Below are positions 30,863-35,163 of a stretch of DNA of 35,163 bases, in pieces. Position 1 is the stretch's first letter. Each line of letters opens with the position of its first letter. A model generated the notes under the pieces. The model was not told the DNA's origin. It did no database searches and was given only the letters and a program-made list of their open reading frames with translations. The DNA lies in NCBI GenBank assembly GCA_001785575.1, contig MFUC01000006.1:1-35163 (forward strand), read 5' to 3'. Source of the stretch: Candidatus Nomurabacteria bacterium RIFCSPHIGHO2_02_FULL_38_15. GTDB lineage: Bacteria > Patescibacteriota > Minisyncoccia > Phycocordibacterales > UBA9973. The translations under genes and the position numbers were made by a program.

Positions 30863-31540
30863 ATGACTAAAAAAACAAAAAACAGAATAGCGATTTTTGA
30901 AAATAAAGAAATTCGTCGTCATTGGGATGATGAAAAAGAGGAATGGTATTTTTCTGTTGTTGATATTATTTTTGCATTAACAGGCAGTATTAATCCACAA
31001 GTTTATTGGCGTGTTTTAAAGAAACGCCTTATAGACGAAGGCTCAAATGAAACCGTTACAAAGTGTAACGAGTTGAAAATGATAGTCATAGATGGCAAAA
31101 TACGTATTACTGATGTAGCTGATACAAAAACAGTTCTTCGGCTTGTGCAGTCTATCCCTTCGCCAAAAGCTGAACCTTTCAAATTGTGGCTTGCAAGAGT
31201 TGGCTATGAAAGATTGGAGGAAACAGCCGATCCTGAAATAGGCATACACCGAGCATTGAAAACTAAAAATTTAAAAGGATTAAAAAAAGAAAGCTTACGA
31301 GACAATATGACCAATCTGGAACTTGTACTAAATATGCTTGCGGAAACAGCAACTAATGAAATACACAAAAAAGAAAATTCAAAAGGTATGGTAAAATTAA
31401 AATCTGATGCCAAGGCAGGAGGTAGTGTTGCAGGAGGAGCTCGTAAAAAACTTGAAAAGCGTCTCAAGCATCCCATAGTATCAAAATCGAATTTCTTGAA
31501 AAATAAAGAAAATGTAAAGAGTTTAAAAGGTAAAAAATAA
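30863..31540 (+). CDS. BRO family protein with internal deletion
   Basis: 225 residues. The BRO-N part (about 7-135) is close to the truncated copy at 10844-11287: EWYFSVVDIIFALT, KCNELKMIVIDGK, IPSPKAEPFKLWLARVGYER. The C-terminal part, LKGLKKESLRDNMTNLELVL and AGGSVAGGARKKLEKR, is also typical. Between RALKT and the KGLKKE segment, full-length relatives as I remember them carry about 50 more residues (a Tyr-rich helix and a DEW-type segment). Here the two parts are joined directly in frame. The basic tail suggests DNA binding. In phages such proteins act as antirepressors; in CPR genomes the role is unknown. No clear promoter is seen. Fourteen bases separate it from the giant surface protein gene. 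Confidence 0.8.
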   Translation: MTKKTKNRIAIFENKEIRRHWDDEKEEWYFSVVDIIFALTGSINPQVYWRVLKKRLIDEGSNETVTKCNELKMIVIDGKIRITDVADTKTVLRLVQSIPSPKAEPFKLWLARVGYERLEETADPEIGIHRALKTKNLKGLKKESLRDNMTNLELVLNMLAETATNEIHKKENSKGMVKLKSDAKAGGSVAGGARKKLEKRLKHPIVSKSNFLKNKENVKSLKGKK

Positions 31541-31553
31541 GTTTATAAGCAAA

Positions 31554-34500
31554 ATGGCAAAATCAATAAACAAAATTTTAATACTCTCAGCCTTCCTTTT
31601 TCTTTTTTCCGCAAGTCATGCCTTTGCCGCGAATAGGTATTGGGTAGGGGGAACTGGTAACTGGAGTGACGATGATAACCATTGGTCTACAACGGATGGT
31701 GGTGCTCCAGGTGATGGTAATGTTCCGAGTGGTTCGGACAATGTAATTTTTAATACTAATTCAGGGTCTGCGGATTATACTGTAACTGTTACATCTGGAG
31801 CAACAAGTCTTAATTTAACAGCATCTGCTCCATCTTCAGGTAATTTGACAGTAAATGTTGCTAATACATTTACTGTGAATGGAAGTTTTACATTATATTC
31901 TGGTTTAGTACTTAGTAATGCTTCAACTATTTTGTTTTCTGGCTCTGGCACAACTAAGACGGTTACGATGGCAGGAACTACTTATGCAGGTCGCATGTTG
32001 TTTAACACAAGTGGAGCGAAATGGACTTTACAAGATACATTTTCAATTACAGATGATATTCAATTAACAGCAGGAACGCTGGATACTAACGGGCAAGCTG
32101 TTACAGCTAGAGCACTTTTTACATTTGGCTCAAGCACTAAAGTCCTTACATTTGGAGCTAGCGTAATCACTTTAACAGGATCCTCTGGTTTAGGAAATGT
32201 TGTTGACTTTTCTGGAGGCAATTTGACTGTTAATGCGAACACTTCAACAATTAAATTAACTGATTCTAGTACAAGTACAAAAACAATCGGTGGTAACGGA
32301 AAGACGTTTAATAAAATATGGATAGCTACAGGTAGCACTGGTTCGACAAACATAACTGGATCAAACACTTATGATGAAATTTATATTGATGGTAATGATA
32401 GGATTGTTAAATTTACCGCTGGAACAACTCAAACATTTACATCAGCGGGTCCTGGAATTACAACAAATGGAACTGGCATAACATTGGGTTCTATTACGTC
32501 TGCAACTCACACACTTACAAAGCCATCTGGTACTGTATCTATTTCAAATACAACACTTTCATATTCTGTTGCACAAGGTGGGGCACCTTGGAGAGCATAT
32601 ACTTCTAATACTAATGTTGATGGAGGAAATAATTCAGGTTGGTTTTTTACGCCATTTAGCATTTCAGGAACAGCCAATGGCAACAATGGAGCCACCGTAA
32701 AAGTTGCAATCAATGGCACAGTCCAAGCCCAAACGGGAACAATTGCAAGTTCTGCTTGGAGTATAGCAAGTGTGACTGAACCATCAGTCAACGACATCAT
32801 TACTGTATGGGTTGATGGTGCAACTGCTGGAGATGTTTCAGATGCCAATGAATCAACCGCTGTGACGAAATACAATGCTGGCGATGTGACTGGTATGGTC
32901 CTTAACACTGGAGTTTTGACCGTGGGTAGTAGTCAAAATACAAGTGTGTCCACGACAAATATGACTCAATATGAAAATAGTGATGACGAAGATGTGATGC
33001 ATAGTTCAACGAGTGGAGCATTAACTGTAGATGCTGGGGGTGTATATAGTGGAGAAACATTATCAATATTGGCAAGCAATACTTTAACCGTGGCTAGTGC
33101 ATCGACTGAAACTGTCACGACTGAGAAAATTACTAATGCCGGGACAATTACATCAACAGGTAGTCCGACATATACTTTAACAGGAACATCAGGAACTTTG
33201 TTTACAAATACAGGCACATTTACAGCGGACAGTTCAACTGTAACTATGAATCCTGATGGTGCAGTTACACTTACGTCAGGTAGTATCACATTTTATAATT
33301 TAACCTTAAATCCTACAATTACAAGTAGTCGGGTATATACTTTTGGTTCTAGTGCTTTGGCGATTAATGGAGATTTTAATATTAATCCAACAGCAGGATC
33401 AGCTCTTTCTTTGACTGTGAATGCAGGTGCAAATATTACTGTTGCAAGTGGCAAAACAACAACAATTTCAAGAGCAAATTCAGCTACATCAATCCTTGAT
33501 ATGCGTCCATCAGCATCTGATTATGATTTATCCACTGGTTTATTAAATGTAGCAACTGGTGGAACTCTTGATTTAACTTCTGTGGCGTCTGAAACTGCCC
33601 TGACTTTAACTGCAACATCTGGAACACTATTTACACTTGCTGGTACATTTACAATTACCAGTGGTACACCGACGGTTGTAATGTCAGGTAATGGTGATGC
33701 TACGATCAACTCAGGTGCGATCACATTTTATAATTTAACTTCTTCAGGTACAGGCACAAAAACCCTTGGAGCAGCTATCGAAGCTGGTGGAGCCCTGACT
33801 ATTTCAGCTGGAACTTTTGCTGGAAGCTCATACACCATTACACTTTCAGGTACTGGCACGGTATTTAATAACACGGCGACATATTCGGCAGGAACTTCAA
33901 CAATCAAATTTACAAATAATTCTTCTAGCGCTAAAACTTTTGCTGGTGGTGGTTCGACATTTAATAACTTTTGGTATGCACCTGGATCGGGTACTGGATC
34001 GTTAACAATTACAGGTTCTAACACTTTTGCTGATTTTAAAGATGATGGAACAGCTGCTCATTCAATATTGTTTACAACTGGAACGACTCAAACAGTTACG
34101 ACATTTACGGTTAATGGTACTGCCGGGAATTTAATTACAATCAACAGTACCGATACTGGTACCCATGCATTAGTAAAGTCTGGTGGTGGGACTATTACTT
34201 CAGATTATTTAAGCATTCAACACTCAGTTGCTACTCCAACTTCAACGTGGCTGGCCACCAACAGTACAAACAATCAAGCTGTTACAACTGCCGGCAGTGG
34301 TTGGTATTTTGGAGCTTTTAATGCCAATCCTGATACGCCAACATCTCTCGGTGCCACTGCCTACGTTAACGGCTCACTAGGCAATGACAATACCCCTACA
34401 CTTACTTTTACGCTAGCCGACAGTGACGTAGCCGATACTGTAAAATTCCAAATTCAAATTGATGACAGTTCAGATTTTGCTTCGGCTGTTGTGGACTATA

Positions 34501-35163
34501 CTTCTGCACTGGCCGCACAAGGTAGCGCCTCATTCACTGTTGGTCAAGCCGCTGGTTCGGGCACATATACTACCGGTTCCTCTGGTCAAACACTTAACGA
34601 CACAAGTTATTATTGGCGAGTCAAAGCCATAGATAATAGTGACGCTGCTTCAAGCTATGCTACGGCCAATTCTGGAAGTGTTGCATTTATTCTAGAAACT
34701 GTTGTGCCAACTATTACAAACGTCTCCTCTGACAAAACTAACGGTACATATACCACAGGTGAAGTCATTGATATAGATGTTACATTCTCTGAAGCTGTCA
34801 CTTCAACCGGTAATGTGACCGTAACTTTAGAAACTGGCACCACTGACCGAACTTGTACATTTACGGTCTCAGCCAGTACGACCGGTACATGTAACTATAC
34901 TGTCCAAGCCGGGGATACCACTTCTGACTTAACGGTCTCAACCATCTCAGGTACGATTGCTGATGCTGCCGGCAATGCCGTCTCTGACTTTGCCCCAGCT
35001 ACTAATTTAGCCGCTAACAAAGCTTTGGTCATTGACACCACGGCTCCGACTATTACAAACGTCTCTTCTTCTATCCCTTCTTCATCCACAACAACAGCCA
35101 CCATCACGTGGACTACCGACGAAGCCGCATCTTCGATTGTTGAATATGGCGAAACAACAAGCT
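31554..35163 (+). CDS. Giant secreted repeat protein, adhesin-like (partial, 3' end outside window)
   Basis: At least 1,203 codons without a stop. Signal peptide (about 1-25, LFLFSASHAFA), then NRYWVGGTGNWSDDDNHWST, a start motif common in large CPR and Bacteroidetes surface proteins. Next is a long stretch (about 60-900) of Thr/Ser/Gly-rich beta-strand repeats such as SGSITFYNLTLNP and SGAITFYNLTSSG, of a kind that forms beta-helices. Toward the right edge come Ig-like modules: one with DSSYYWRVKA-like strands (DTSYYWRVKAIDNSD), one with PTITNVSSDKTNGTYTTGE and VTFSEAVTSTGNVTVTLETG, and a fibronectin III-like start (APTITNVSSSIPSSS, then WTTDEAASSIVEYGE). Almost no Cys or Lys/Arg. It would be exported by Sec and probably serves attachment to other cells. 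Confidence 0.85.
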   Translation, partial: MAKSINKILILSAFLFLFSASHAFAANRYWVGGTGNWSDDDNHWSTTDGGAPGDGNVPSGSDNVIFNTNSGSADYTVTVTSGATSLNLTASAPSSGNLTVNVANTFTVNGSFTLYSGLVLSNASTILFSGSGTTKTVTMAGTTYAGRMLFNTSGAKWTLQDTFSITDDIQLTAGTLDTNGQAVTARALFTFGSSTKVLTFGASVITLTGSSGLGNVVDFSGGNLTVNANTSTIKLTDSSTSTKTIGGNGKTFNKIWIATGSTGSTNITGSNTYDEIYIDGNDRIVKFTAGTTQTFTSAGPGITTNGTGITLGSITSATHTLTKPSGTVSISNTTLSYSVAQGGAPWRAYTSNTNVDGGNNSGWFFTPFSISGTANGNNGATVKVAINGTVQAQTGTIASSAWSIASVTEPSVNDIITVWVDGATAGDVSDANESTAVTKYNAGDVTGMVLNTGVLTVGSSQNTSVSTTNMTQYENSDDEDVMHSSTSGALTVDAGGVYSGETLSILASNTLTVASASTETVTTEKITNAGTITSTGSPTYTLTGTSGTLFTNTGTFTADSSTVTMNPDGAVTLTSGSITFYNLTLNPTITSSRVYTFGSSALAINGDFNINPTAGSALSLTVNAGANITVASGKTTTISRANSATSILDMRPSASDYDLSTGLLNVATGGTLDLTSVASETALTLTATSGTLFTLAGTFTITSGTPTVVMSGNGDATINSGAITFYNLTSSGTGTKTLGAAIEAGGALTISAGTFAGSSYTITLSGTGTVFNNTATYSAGTSTIKFTNNSSSAKTFAGGGSTFNNFWYAPGSGTGSLTITGSNTFADFKDDGTAAHSILFTTGTTQTVTTFTVNGTAGNLITINSTDTGTHALVKSGGGTITSDYLSIQHSVATPTSTWLATNSTNNQAVTTAGSGWYFGAFNANPDTPTSLGATAYVNGSLGNDNTPTLTFTLADSDVADTVKFQIQIDDSSDFASAVVDYTSALAAQGSASFTVGQAAGSGTYTTGSSGQTLNDTSYYWRVKAIDNSDAASSYATANSGSVAFILETVVPTITNVSSDKTNGTYTTGEVIDIDVTFSEAVTSTGNVTVTLETGTTDRTCTFTVSASTTGTCNYTVQAGDTTSDLTVSTISGTIADAAGNAVSDFAPATNLAANKALVIDTTAPTITNVSSSIPSSSTTTATITWTTDEAASSIVEYGETTS

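Noticed and set aside
30683..30922. Minus-strand open frame over tRNA-Trp and the start of the BRO gene
   Set aside because: The peptide is antisense to tRNA-Trp and to a better-supported gene; no promoter or family similarity.
32060..35107. Several minus-strand frames of 62-133 codons with Val/Pro-rich peptides
   Set aside because: They are shadows of the long plus-strand surface protein, whose Thr/Ser/Gly-rich codons avoid stops on the other strand.

Overview
The window reads as a low-GC chromosome segment from a Candidatus Patescibacteria (CPR) bacterium, probably of the Parcubacteria group. This is inferred from gene content, not from a marker phylogeny. The signs are a compact gene set, a tandem run of small VirB2-like (T4SS_pilin type) proteins, a GyrA, IF-2 and DnaE of reduced type, a BRO-domain gene pair, an SPFH membrane protein, a freestanding LAGLIDADG endonuclease beside tRNA genes, a very large secreted surface protein, and almost no Shine-Dalgarno sequences.

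Layout. 1-1432: the 3' end of secA, a secreted lysozyme-like protein behind a structured leader, and a small unknown gene. 1486-5355: dnaE and rnhB, divergent. 5419-8815 (minus): the operon lepB-hisS-def-fmt, covering protein export, tRNA charging, deformylation and formylation. 8928-10650: pth and rpsA, convergent. 10844-12847: an accessory patch with a truncated BRO-N gene, a coiled-coil gene, an unknown gene and a metallo-beta-lactamase-fold protein that has lost its metal ligands. 12878-16250: a small membrane protein, gyrA and a methyltransferase. 16254-19633: a substrate-binding protein followed by five pilin-like membrane proteins. 19689-22036 (minus): a four-TM protein and an SPFH protein. 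22123-23348: four tRNA genes with a homing endonuclease between them. 23387-25678 (minus): a DUF4446-like gene, infB and rbfA. 25738-29649: a cysteine desulfurase and clpB. 29732-31540: tRNA-Tyr, an unknown gene, rpmG, tRNA-Trp and a second BRO-N gene. From 31554 to the end: the N-terminal 1,203 codons of a giant secreted repeat protein.

How it works together. Most complete genes serve replication (dnaE, gyrA, rnhB), translation (rpsA, infB, rbfA, hisS, def, fmt, pth, rpmG, six tRNAs) or export and protein quality control (secA, lepB, clpB). The cell-surface part is the solute-binding protein with its pilin array, the lysozyme-like protein and the giant adhesin-like protein. At many first genes of transcripts a -10 hexamer lies only 6-7 bases before the start codon, so leaderless mRNA looks like the normal mode of initiation. 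Several small repeat families interrupt this compact layout: hairpins with an AGG-N5-CCT centre, one of them in frame inside rnhB, and two G-quadruplex-plus-hairpin elements.
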